DNA from: Limnohabitans_A sp048020265
Lineage (GTDB): Bacteria > Pseudomonadota > Gammaproteobacteria > Burkholderiales > Burkholderiaceae_C
Direction: 5' to 3'
Length of the DNA stretch: 64,000 nucleotides
Assembly: GCF_048020265.1 (NCBI RefSeq)
Contig: NZ_CP171843.1
Span: 2,852,001-2,916,000, forward strand
Within the stretch, counting starts at the first letter, position 1. Each line of letters starts with the position of its first letter. A model generated the notes under the pieces. That model was not told the origin of the DNA. It saw nothing but the letters and a program-made list of their open reading frames with translations, and did no database searches. This document shows, in pieces, positions 26,502 to 34,533 of this stretch. Made by a program: the position numbers and the translations under genes.

Positions 26502-28472
26502 ATGCTTTACCCTCAAGAATTCGATGTGATCGTGGTCGGCGGCGGCCATGCCGGAACCGAAGCTGCGCTCGCGGCTGCGCGCATGGGCTGCAAAACGCTC
26601 TTGCTGACCCACAACATCGAGACGCTGGGCCAGATGAGCTGCAACCCCAGTATTGGCGGCATTGGCAAGGGGCATCTGGTCAAAGAGGTGGATGCCTTGG
26701 GCGGTGCCATGGCGCTGGCCACCGACGAAGGCGGCATCCAGTTCCGCATCCTCAACAGTTCCAAAGGTCCAGCCGTGCGCGCCACCCGCGCCCAGGCCGA
26801 TCGCATCCTCTACAAAGCCGCCATCCGCCGCATGCTGGAGAACCAGCCCAACCTGTGGTTGTTTCAGCAGGCGGTGGACGACCTGGTGGTGGAAGGTGAC
26901 CGGGTGGTGGGTGCCGTGACGCAGGTGGGCATCCGTTTCCGTTCACGCACCGTGGTGCTGACGGCGGGCACGTTCCTCGACGGCAAGATCCATGTGGGCT
27001 TGCAAAACTATTCAGCGGGTCGCGCGGGCGATCCTCCAGCAGTCAGCCTGTCGGCGCGTCTGAAAGAACTGAAGCTGCCGCAGGGGCGTCTGAAAACCGG
27101 CACACCGCCGCGCCTGGATGGCCGCACCATTGATTTTTCGAAATGCACCGAGCAGCCCGGTGACGGTGTCCCCGGCGGCATGAACCCCGAGGGGGGCGTA
27201 CCGGTGTTCAGCTTCATGGGCAATGCCGAGATGCACCCGCAGCAGTTGCCTTGCTGGATCACCCACACCAACGAGCGCACGCACGAGATCATCCGCTCCG
27301 GCTTTGACCGCAGCCCCATGTTCACCGGCAAGATTGAGGGCGTGGGCCCGCGTTATTGCCCGAGCGTGGAAGACAAGATCAACCGCTTTGCCGACAAGGA
27401 CAGCCACCAGATTTTTCTGGAGCCCGAAGGCCTGACCACGAACGAGTATTACCCCAACGGCATCTCGACCAGCTTGCCGTTTGACATTCAGTACGACCTG
27501 GTGCGGTCGATGAAGGGGCTGGAAAATTGCCACATCCTGCGCCCAGGTTACGCCATCGAATACGATTATTTCGATCCGCGCTCACTCAAGAACAGCTTTG
27601 AGACGAAGCAGATCAACGGCTTGTTCTTTGCGGGCCAGATCAACGGCACCACCGGGTACGAAGAGGCGGCAGCCCAAGGTTTGTTCGCCGGCATCAACGC
27701 TGCGCTGCAGTGCCGGGGCGAAGCCGCCTGGACGCCCGCACGCGACCAAGCGTATTTGGGTGTGTTGGTGGACGACCTGGTGACCCAGGGCGTGACCGAG
27801 CCTTACCGCATGTTCACCAGCCGGGCCGAGTTCCGCCTGCAGCTGCGCGAAGACAATGCCGATGCGCGCCTGACCGAAGTGGGGCGGCAAATGGGCCTGG
27901 TGGGTGACGCCCGTTGGGACGCGTTCAGCCGCAAACGCGATGCTGTTTCACGTGAAACAGAGCGCCTGAAATCCACTTGGGTGAACCCGCGCAACCTGCC
28001 TGCAGAGGAATCTGAGCGGGTTTTGGGTAAGGCCATTGAGCACGAGCACAACCTGTTCGATTTGCTGCGCAGACCGAATGTGAGCTACCCCGCGCTGATG
28101 TCTTTGGACGGTGGGCGCATGGCCAGCGCTGGTGTTTCACGTGAAACGCTTGGCGACCTGAGCCCCTCGGTGATCGAGCAGGTCGAGATTGCGGCCAAGT
28201 ATTCCGGCTACATCGACCGCCAAAAAGGGGAAGTGGAGCGGGCCGCATTTTATGAACACCTCCGCTTGCCCGAGAACCTGGACTACATGCAGGTCTCGGC
28301 CTTGTCGATCGAAGCCCGCCAGAAGTTGGCCAAGCACCGCCCCGAAACCTTGGGCCAGGCCTCGCGCATCTCGGGCATCACGCCCGCCAGCGTGTCATTG
28401 CTCTTGATCCACCTGAAGAAGGGTGGGTTCAAGGGCTTCATGCAAGCGGCTGAGGAAGGCGTGCAGGCATGA
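26502..28472 (+). CDS. mnmG: tRNA uridine-5-carboxymethylaminomethyl modification enzyme MnmG
   Basis: A 656-residue FAD protein that with MnmE forms cmnm5U34 in tRNA. The FAD-binding motif VVGGGHAGTEAALAAARMG is near the N-terminus; other family blocks are CNPSIGGIGKGHLVKEVDALGG and INGTTGYEEAAAQGL. The start at 26502 has AAGGCGGA upstream. It overlaps rsmG by ATGA. Two parS-like palindromes lie inside its 3' half, so this gene also carries centromere DNA for the ParAB system encoded downstream. Confidence 0.97.
   Translation: MLYPQEFDVIVVGGGHAGTEAALAAARMGCKTLLLTHNIETLGQMSCNPSIGGIGKGHLVKEVDALGGAMALATDEGGIQFRILNSSKGPAVRATRAQADRILYKAAIRRMLENQPNLWLFQQAVDDLVVEGDRVVGAVTQVGIRFRSRTVVLTAGTFLDGKIHVGLQNYSAGRAGDPPAVSLSARLKELKLPQGRLKTGTPPRLDGRTIDFSKCTEQPGDGVPGGMNPEGGVPVFSFMGNAEMHPQQLPCWITHTNERTHEIIRSGFDRSPMFTGKIEGVGPRYCPSVEDKINRFADKDSHQIFLEPEGLTTNEYYPNGISTSLPFDIQYDLVRSMKGLENCHILRPGYAIEYDYFDPRSLKNSFETKQINGLFFAGQINGTTGYEEAAAQGLFAGINAALQCRGEAAWTPARDQAYLGVLVDDLVTQGVTEPYRMFTSRAEFRLQLREDNADARLTEVGRQMGLVGDARWDAFSRKRDAVSRETERLKSTWVNPRNLPAEESERVLGKAIEHEHNLFDLLRRPNVSYPALMSLDGGRMASAGVSRETLGDLSPSVIEQVEIAAKYSGYIDRQKGEVERAAFYEHLRLPENLDYMQVSALSIEARQKLAKHRPETLGQASRISGITPASVSLLLIHLKKGGFKGFMQAAEEGVQA
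27944..27959. promoter_or_regulatory. parS site 1, perfect
   Basis: TGTTTCACGTGAAACA, a perfect match to the ParB-binding parS consensus, lies inside mnmG. Confidence 0.92.
28133..28148. promoter_or_regulatory. parS site 2, one mismatch
   Basis: TGTTTCACGTGAAACG matches the parS consensus at 15 of 16 bases. It is inside mnmG. Confidence 0.88.
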
Positions 28473-29116
28473 GCGTGAATCTGGAGGCCGGGCTGCGCTC
28501 GGGTGCGCAAGCCTTGGGTTTGGCTTTGACGGATACGCAAATCCAGCACCTGCTGGACTATGCGGCGCTGATTCAGAAATGGAACAAGGTCTACAACCTG
28601 ACCGCGTTGCGCGACCCGGTGGACATGCTTACGCACCACTTGTTGGACAGCCTGACCGCCATCGCCCCTTTGCGCCGACACACCCAGGGCCAGCCCATCC
28701 AGGTGCTGGATGTGGGTTCGGGTGGTGGCTTGCCTGGCGTGGTGCTGGCCATTTGCATGCCCGAATTGAACGTGAGCTGTGTCGACACGGTGGCTAAAAA
28801 AGCCGCCTTTGTGCAGCAAGTGGCAGTGAGCTTGAAGCTGCCCAATTTGCGCGGTGTGCACGCCCGGGTCGAGTCCTTGACCGATCCGTACCAGGTCATT
28901 TGTTCGAGGGCCTTTGCTTCTTTGCCGGACTTCGTGACCTGGTCCCGTTCGGCACTGGCCGAGGGTGGGGTCTGGATGGCCATGAAGGGCAAGCACCCAC
29001 AGGGTGAAATCGACGCACTGCCCACGGATGTGCAGGTGTTTCACGTGGAACCGTTGACGGTGCCGGGCCTGGAAGTGGAGCGTTGTATGGTCTGGATGAA
29101 GCCCCAAACGCTGTGA
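28469..29116 (+). CDS. rsmG: 16S rRNA (guanine-N7)-methyltransferase
   Basis: A 215-residue SAM-dependent methyltransferase (GidB) that methylates G527 of 16S rRNA. The SAM motif is VLDVGSGGGLPGVVLAI (about residues 78-94), and ICSRAFASLPDFV is the characteristic motif later. It overlaps mnmG by ATGA, the classic gidA-gidB arrangement, and ends in a region with two more parS-like sites, one within its coding sequence. Confidence 0.96.
   Translation: MSVNLEAGLRSGAQALGLALTDTQIQHLLDYAALIQKWNKVYNLTALRDPVDMLTHHLLDSLTAIAPLRRHTQGQPIQVLDVGSGGGLPGVVLAICMPELNVSCVDTVAKKAAFVQQVAVSLKLPNLRGVHARVESLTDPYQVICSRAFASLPDFVTWSRSALAEGGVWMAMKGKHPQGEIDALPTDVQVFHVEPLTVPGLEVERCMVWMKPQTL
29037..29052. promoter_or_regulatory. 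parS-like site 3, degenerate
   Basis: TGTTTCACGTGGAACC matches parS at 14 of 16 bases, inside the end of rsmG. Its affinity for ParB is doubtful without testing. Confidence 0.5.
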
Positions 29117-29125
29117 ATGAGGGCG

Positions 29126-29141
29126 TGTTTCACGTGAAACA
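29126..29141. promoter_or_regulatory. parS site 4, perfect, in extended palindrome
   Basis: TGTTTCACGTGAAACA sits 10 bases after the rsmG stop and is embedded in a 22-base perfect palindrome (29123-29144, adding GCG and CGC). It is the only site outside a coding sequence. Confidence 0.92.
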
Positions 29142-29206
29142 CGCTGTTTGAGGGGTTGTCCGAAGGGCATCACGTACACTCGCCACATCCCCCTGAAAGT
29201 GCAGAC

Positions 29207-29821
29207 ATGTTTGGTATCTCGGATTACGGCGCATTCGCTGCGGCCTTTGTCCTGCTGTTGTTTCTACCTGGCCCTGGCAACCTGGCCCTGATCAGCTCGG
29301 CCAGCAAAGGGGGCTTATCGGGTGGTTTGGCCTCGGTGTTGGGTTTGCTTTTGGGTGATCAGATCCTGCTGTGGCTCACGGTGGCCGGGGTGGCCGCCTT
29401 GCTCAAAACCTATCCTAATTTTTTTACGGCGCTGCAATGGCTGGGCGCGGCTTACCTGGCTTGGCTGGGTGGCAAGATGGTCATGTCCAAGCCGGGTGAG
29501 GGGCCAAGTCTGCAGATCACGCCCGGGCATTATTTTCGGGAAACACTGCTCATCACCTTGCTCAACCCCAAGGCGATCATGTTTTATTTGGCGTTCTTTC
29601 CCCAGTTCATTGACCCGGTCCACCAACAGGGTTGGGTGACTTTTGGGGTGATGGCCGCAACGATTGCGGTGCTGGGTTTTGCGTACTGTTTTGGGGTGGT
29701 CTGGGTCACCCACCACATGGCCGCACGCCTCCGCGCCCACCCTACGCTGTCATCCTGGTTGCAAAAACTGGCGGGTTTGTGCCTGGTGGGTTTTGGCCTC
29801 AGGATGGTGTTGGCCAAATAA
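29207..29821 (+). CDS. LysE family exporter, copy 1
   Basis: A 204-residue membrane protein of the LysE/RhtB translocator family, which exports amino acids or their derivatives. It begins MFGISDYGAF and has the family motif LPGPGNLALISSASKGG near residues 18-35, with about six hydrophobic helices. The ATG at 29207 aligns with the N-terminus of the second copy; the longer frame starts inside the parS-bearing gap. It is followed by a close paralogue, arisen by tandem duplication. Confidence 0.85.
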   Translation: MFGISDYGAFAAAFVLLLFLPGPGNLALISSASKGGLSGGLASVLGLLLGDQILLWLTVAGVAALLKTYPNFFTALQWLGAAYLAWLGGKMVMSKPGEGPSLQITPGHYFRETLLITLLNPKAIMFYLAFFPQFIDPVHQQGWVTFGVMAATIAVLGFAYCFGVVWVTHHMAARLRAHPTLSSWLQKLAGLCLVGFGLRMVLAK

Positions 29822-29860
29822 GGCGCGCGCCAGACGTTCTCATTGATTGGAAAGCTTCAC

Positions 29861-30478
29861 ATGTTCTTTGGCATCTCGGATTACGGCGCATTTGTGGCGG
29901 CCATCGTGGTGTTCCTGGCCATTCCGGGCCCAGGCAATCTGGCCCTCATCACTTCCACCAGCAAGGGCGGCGTGGCCGGTGGTCTCATGGCCACCCTGGG
30001 CGTGATCGCCGGGGACCAGGTGCTCATGTGGCTGGCGGTGGCGGGTGTGGCGGCGGTGCTGACCGCGTACCCGGCGGCATTTGTGGCCATCCAGTGGTTG
30101 GGCGCGGTGTACTTGGCCTGGCTGGGCTGGAAGATGCTGTCCGCCAAACCGGGTGATGCGCCCGTGTTGAACATCCGGCCCCGCCAGTATTTTCAGCAGG
30201 CCCTGGCCATCACCTTGCTCAATCCCAAGGCCATCGTCTTTTACATGGCGTTCTTCCCTTTGTTCGTGGATCCCCAAACCCATCTGGGCCTGATCAGCTT
30301 TGGGGTCATGGCCGCGACCATTGCCGCGCTGACCTTTTTGTATGGTCTGGGCATGACCTTGCTCACGCACCACCTGGCCGAGCGCATGCGCGCCAATCCC
30401 CAGGTGGGGCGGGTGCTGGAAAAGCTGGCTGGCATTTTTCTGGTCGGCTTTGGCATCAAGCTGGCCCTCTCCAAATAA
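29861..30478 (+). CDS. LysE family exporter, copy 2
   Basis: A 205-residue paralogue of the preceding gene; the N-terminus (FGISDYGAF, IPGPGNLALITSTSKGG) and the central LLNPKAIVFYMAFFP region are closely alike, showing tandem duplication. GGAAAG lies upstream of the ATG. Substrate unknown. parA follows after 15 bases, so it may be cotranscribed with the partition genes. Confidence 0.87.
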   Translation: MFFGISDYGAFVAAIVVFLAIPGPGNLALITSTSKGGVAGGLMATLGVIAGDQVLMWLAVAGVAAVLTAYPAAFVAIQWLGAVYLAWLGWKMLSAKPGDAPVLNIRPRQYFQQALAITLLNPKAIVFYMAFFPLFVDPQTHLGLISFGVMAATIAALTFLYGLGMTLLTHHLAERMRANPQVGRVLEKLAGIFLVGFGIKLALSK

Positions 30479-30493
30479 CCCCGAAAGCGCAGC

Positions 30494-31264
30494 ATGGCCA
30501 AGATTTTCTGCATTGCCAACCAAAAGGGTGGCGTTGGCAAAACCACCACCACCGTGAACCTGGCCGCAGGCCTGGCCAAAGTCGGGCAGCGCGTGTTGCT
30601 GGTGGACCTGGACCCGCAGGGCAACGCCACGATGGGCTCGGGCATCGACAAACGGCAACTGGAGTTGAGCGTTTACGATGTCTTGCTGGAGTCGGCTTCG
30701 ATCGCCGAAGCCGTGGTCAAGGCCGACAAATGTGGTTACGACGTGCTGAGTGCCAACCGCGAACTCGCCGGTGCCGAGGTCGAGCTGGTGCAGCTGGAGC
30801 ACCGTGACCAGCGCCTGAAAAACGCCATTGCTACGGTGGATGCCGATTACGATTTTGTGCTGATCGACTGCCCGCCGTCCTTGTCCATGCTCACACTCAA
30901 TGGCCTGTGCTCGGCCCATGGCGTGATCGTGCCCATGCAGTGCGAATACTTTGCGCTCGAAGGCCTGACCGATCTGGTCAACACCATCAAGCAGGTGCAC
31001 GCCAACCTCAACAAAGACCTCAAGATCATTGGTTTGTTGCGTGTCATGTTTGACCCCCGCATCACCTTGCAGATGCAGGTCAGCGACCAGCTCAAGGCCC
31101 ACTTTGGCGACAAGGTGTTCGACACCGTGATCCCGCGCAATGTGCGCCTGGCCGAAGCGCCCAGCTATGGCTTGCCGGGCGTGGTGTTTGACCCGTCTGC
31201 CAAGGGCAGTCAGGCGTATGTCGACTTTGCGCGTGAACTGGTGTTGCGCGCGCCCACCCTTTGA
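30494..31264 (+). CDS. parA: Chromosome partition ATPase ParA (Soj)
   Basis: A 256-residue Soj-type ParA with the deviant Walker A motif QKGGVGKTTT near the N-terminus, Walker A' VLLVDLDPQGNATMGSG and Walker B FVLIDCPPSLSML. Lack of an N-terminal DNA-binding domain fits chromosomal ParA. It moves ParB-parS complexes on the nucleoid. parS sites lie just upstream in mnmG-rsmG. A short alpha/beta hydrolase gene separates it from parB. Confidence 0.97.
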   Translation: MAKIFCIANQKGGVGKTTTTVNLAAGLAKVGQRVLLVDLDPQGNATMGSGIDKRQLELSVYDVLLESASIAEAVVKADKCGYDVLSANRELAGAEVELVQLEHRDQRLKNAIATVDADYDFVLIDCPPSLSMLTLNGLCSAHGVIVPMQCEYFALEGLTDLVNTIKQVHANLNKDLKIIGLLRVMFDPRITLQMQVSDQLKAHFGDKVFDTVIPRNVRLAEAPSYGLPGVVFDPSAKGSQAYVDFARELVLRAPTL

Positions 31265-31275
31265 GCGGTTTGACG

Positions 31276-31857
31276 ATGTCGTTTCAGGCGCAATCCTTGC
31301 GGCTCGATGGTGCTTTGGCCCCAACGGCCACGGTGCTGATCTTGCCGGGCTGGCAAGGCAGTGGTGCCGAGCATTGGCAAATGCGTTGGGCGCGTCTGCA
31401 TGGTTATGCCGTGGTCGAGCAAAACGATTGGCTGCACCCCTTGCGTGGGGACTGGTTGGCGCGTCTGGACGAGACCGTGATCGATGCGCCAGGACCGGTG
31501 GTTTTCGCCGCCCACAGTCTGGGCTGCATTTTGGTGGCCGCCTGGGCCTCTGTGTCCCGGCACACGGCGCGTGTGCAAGGGGCTTTGCTGGTGGCCCCGG
31601 GGGACACCGAAGCCCCTGAATTGAACCACCGCCTGCCCGGCTGGTCGCCCATCGTGCGCCAGCCATTGCCGTTCAAAAGCATCCTGGTGGGCAGCCAGAA
31701 CGACCCCTATTGCGCCGCCCGGCGTGCCCAAGGTTTGGCCCGCGCTTGGGGTGCCACTTGGGTGGACTTGGGTGAAGCCGGGCACATCAACGCCGATTCA
31801 TCGCTGGGCGATTGGCCGCAGGGCCATGCGCTGTTGCAAACATTACTGAAGGATTGA
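31276..31857 (+). CDS. RBBP9/YdeN-type alpha/beta hydrolase
   Basis: A 193-residue small serine hydrolase of the RBBP9/YdeN family: strand LILPGWQGSGAEHW, nucleophile Ser in AAHSLGCIL (about residue 77), and the late SQNDPYC and GHINADS blocks supplying Asp and His. Substrate unknown. It lies between parA and parB, two bases before the parB start. The ribosome site is weak, so its translation may depend on parA. ATG 31276 is chosen over TTG 31261. Confidence 0.85.
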   Translation: MSFQAQSLRLDGALAPTATVLILPGWQGSGAEHWQMRWARLHGYAVVEQNDWLHPLRGDWLARLDETVIDAPGPVVFAAHSLGCILVAAWASVSRHTARVQGALLVAPGDTEAPELNHRLPGWSPIVRQPLPFKSILVGSQNDPYCAARRAQGLARAWGATWVDLGEAGHINADSSLGDWPQGHALLQTLLKD

Positions 31858-31859
31858 CC

Positions 31860-32777
31860 ATGGTCACCAAAAAACCCAAAGGCCTGGGCCGCGGGCTCGA
31901 AGCCCTGCTGGGCCCCAAAGTGCAGGACGCACCCGTTGCCGACATGACGGCCGAAACGGGTGTGCCCACCCAGCTCAAGCTTGACCAGATGGTGGCCGGC
32001 ATGTACCAGCCGCGCACCCGCATGGACGAGGGCGCTTTGTACGAGCTGGCTGAATCGATCAAGGCGCAAGGCATCATGCAGCCGATCCTGGTGCGCCAGC
32101 TGAGTGAAGGCGACAACGCGGGCAAGTACGAGATCATCGCGGGCGAGCGACGCTTCCGCGCTTCGCGTCTGGCGGGGCTGGAGTCTGTCCCTGTTTTGGT
32201 GCGCGACGTGCCCAACGAGGCCGCTGCGGCCATGGCCCTGATCGAGAACATCCAGCGCGAAGACCTGAACCCGCTGGAGGAAGCCCAGGGCCTGCAACGC
32301 TTGATCAAAGAGTTTGGGCTCACTCACGAAGCGGCCGCGCAGGCGGTGGGCCGCTCGCGCAGCGCCGCCAGCAACCTGCTGCGTTTGCTGAATCTGGCCG
32401 ATCCGGTGCAGACCATGTTGATGGCCGGTGACCTGGACATGGGCCACGCCCGTGCCCTCTTGTCGCTCGACAAGGCGGCCCAAATTACCGCCGCCAACCA
32501 GATCGCGGCCAAAAAACTGTCGGTGCGCGAGGCCGAAAGCCTGGCCAAAAAACTGGGTGCCGAATTCAACCTGGTGCATCAAAAACCCAAAAAGGAAAAG
32601 TCACGCGACATCCGCCGTGTCGAAGAAGAGCTGTCGGACCTGCTCATGGCAGAGGTCGAGGTGCGTGTGAAAAAGCGCGTCAAGCGCTTGGGCAAGATCG
32701 AGGAAATGGGCGAGTTGTCGATCCAGTTTGGCTCGCTTGATGAGCTCAATGGCCTGATTGAAAAGTTGCGCAGATAA
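31860..32777 (+). CDS. parB: Chromosome partition protein ParB (Spo0J)
   Basis: A 305-residue ParB. The N-terminal nuclease-like CTPase fold includes YQPRTRMDEGALYELAESIK, IIAGERRFRASRLAGL and the IENIQREDLNPLEEA block, with GERR as the CTP-binding motif. A helix-turn-helix (HEAAAQAVGRSRSAASNLLRL) binds parS and the C-terminus dimerises. GGA precedes the ATG at 31860. It loads at the upstream parS sites and slides on DNA. Confidence 0.97.
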   Translation: MVTKKPKGLGRGLEALLGPKVQDAPVADMTAETGVPTQLKLDQMVAGMYQPRTRMDEGALYELAESIKAQGIMQPILVRQLSEGDNAGKYEIIAGERRFRASRLAGLESVPVLVRDVPNEAAAAMALIENIQREDLNPLEEAQGLQRLIKEFGLTHEAAAQAVGRSRSAASNLLRLLNLADPVQTMLMAGDLDMGHARALLSLDKAAQITAANQIAAKKLSVREAESLAKKLGAEFNLVHQKPKKEKSRDIRRVEEELSDLLMAEVEVRVKKRVKRLGKIEEMGELSIQFGSLDELNGLIEKLRR

Positions 32778-32781
32778 GACC

Positions 32782-34533
32782 GTGCCGCGCAGTACGCAAA
32801 AACTGTCCAAGGCATTTTGGCGAACCTTGTTTCGCCCGGACGGTTTTTTGCGTCAGGAAATGCTCACCATCTATTTGGTGCTGGTGAGCCTCACGACGTT
32901 TTTTGGATTCCTTTTTACCCCCGTCGAGTCGGTGGCGCGGGCCAATCTGGTGGTATCGGTCCTTGCTACGGGCTTGTTTGCGGTGGTGCGCGTGCGGGCG
33001 ATTTTTACCGTGCTGGTACACGCGGTGACTGCGCTGACCGTGCTGCTGATTGTGTACACGGCCATGCAAACGGGCGGCATCAATTCCACCGCGGTGGTGT
33101 GGCTCAATGTCTTGTCGGTGCCGGTGTTGCTGTTGTTGGGGCGAGCCGCCACGCTGGTCTGGATCGGCATCATGCTGCTGGCGATTGTGGCCTTGACCTT
33201 GATGACTTGGATGGGCTGGATCAGCAGCCATGTCAATGTGTCGTCGTCGGTGGTGACGTGGGCTTATTTGAACCATGTGCTGGCCCTGTTGAACCTGATG
33301 ATGGGTGTGCGTATTTATGAGCACTTGCACAAAGTGCAGCTGCGCAAACTTAACCAGCGCAACGACGAACTCAAGGCCACCCATGAAGCGCTGATTCTGG
33401 CGCAGGCGCACAAGGACGAATTTGTGGCCGCTGTGGGCCATGAGCTGCGCACCCCGATGAATGTGATTTTGGGCTTCAACGGTGTGCTGCGCCGCGAATT
33501 GTCGGACAACCCTGAGCAATTGGCGGTGGTGGGGCACATCCGCCGTTCGACCGAACATTTGCTGCAGGTGGTCAACGACATCCTGGATTTTTCACAGCTG
33601 CAAGCAGGCAAGCTGCGCTTGAGTCTTGCCGACTTTGCACCCCAGGCCTTGTTGGATGAATTACAGCAGCGCCACGGCGAAAAGGCGCAGAGCAAGGGCT
33701 TGGCTTTGCGTTTGGCGCTGGACGCCGCGTTGCCTTCCCGCATACACGGAGACCGCAATCGTTTGCTGCAAATCCTGAATAACCTGGTCGACAACGCGAT
33801 CAAATTCACGACCGAAGGCGCCATTCATGTCCGTTTGCGGGCCCAAGCCGACCACTTGCGATTTGAAGTGCAAGACGCCGGGCGGGGTATTCCGCCAGAG
33901 CGGCAGCAGCACATCTTTCGGCGCTTTGAGCACGCCGATGTTCAAACCAACCGCGCCTATGGCGGCACCGGCTTGGGGCTGACCCTGTGTGAAAAACTGG
34001 TTACCCTGCACGGAGGCCGCATTGGCGTGGACAGCCAAGAGGGGCATGGGGCGTTGTTCTGGTTTGAAATTCCCTTGCAAGCCGCCGAGGACACGGACTT
34101 GTCCAGCCCCATGGAGGACGATGGTTTGGCCGACGAGGCCTTGAACATGCTGGTGGTGGATGACAACCGGGTGAACCTGATGGTGGCCCAGTTGCAGCTG
34201 CAAAAATGCTGGCCCAACGCCCACATCACCACGGCCGACAGCGGTGCCAAAGCCTTGGTCCTGCTGGACCAGCAGGTGTTTGATGTGGCCCTGATCGACA
34301 TGATCATGCCGGACATGGATGGCATGCAAGTGACGCAGCAAATTCGCCACCATTTTCCGGCCATGGTGGCGCACATGCCGATCTTGGCGCTCACCGCCAA
34401 CACCAACCCGGTGGACCGGGACCGTTGCCTGGCGGCAGGCATGAACGACGTTTTGCACAAGCCAATGGACACGGCCACGCTGATGCACACAGTGGGTCGT
34501 TGCGTACGCCAAGCCCGGGAGGGCAAGCTGTGA
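32782..34533 (+). CDS. Hybrid histidine kinase 1 (membrane sensor, HisKA-HATPase-REC)
   Basis: A 583-residue hybrid kinase. About six membrane helices fill the first 180 residues without an obvious periplasmic domain, then a short coiled linker leads to HisKA (H220 in GHELRTPMN), HATPase (DAGRGIPPE and GGTGLGLTLCEKLV) and a receiver with D506 in LIDMIMPDMDG. The start is probably GTG 32782, four bases after the parB stop; the ribosome site is weak. It is the likely product of tandem duplication with the next gene, and no separate effector is evident. Confidence 0.85.
   Translation: MPRSTQKLSKAFWRTLFRPDGFLRQEMLTIYLVLVSLTTFFGFLFTPVESVARANLVVSVLATGLFAVVRVRAIFTVLVHAVTALTVLLIVYTAMQTGGINSTAVVWLNVLSVPVLLLLGRAATLVWIGIMLLAIVALTLMTWMGWISSHVNVSSSVVTWAYLNHVLALLNLMMGVRIYEHLHKVQLRKLNQRNDELKATHEALILAQAHKDEFVAAVGHELRTPMNVILGFNGVLRRELSDNPEQLAVVGHIRRSTEHLLQVVNDILDFSQLQAGKLRLSLADFAPQALLDELQQRHGEKAQSKGLALRLALDAALPSRIHGDRNRLLQILNNLVDNAIKFTTEGAIHVRLRAQADHLRFEVQDAGRGIPPERQQHIFRRFEHADVQTNRAYGGTGLGLTLCEKLVTLHGGRIGVDSQEGHGALFWFEIPLQAAEDTDLSSPMEDDGLADEALNMLVVDDNRVNLMVAQLQLQKCWPNAHITTADSGAKALVLLDQQVFDVALIDMIMPDMDGMQVTQQIRHHFPAMVAHMPILALTANTNPVDRDRCLAAGMNDVLHKPMDTATLMHTVGRCVRQAREGKL

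Noticed and set aside
29840..31666. Minus-strand frame of 608 residues across LysE copy 2, parA and the hydrolase
   Set aside because: It covers three well-identified genes on the opposite strand and its composition is His/Gln/Arg-rich, typical of an antisense frame.
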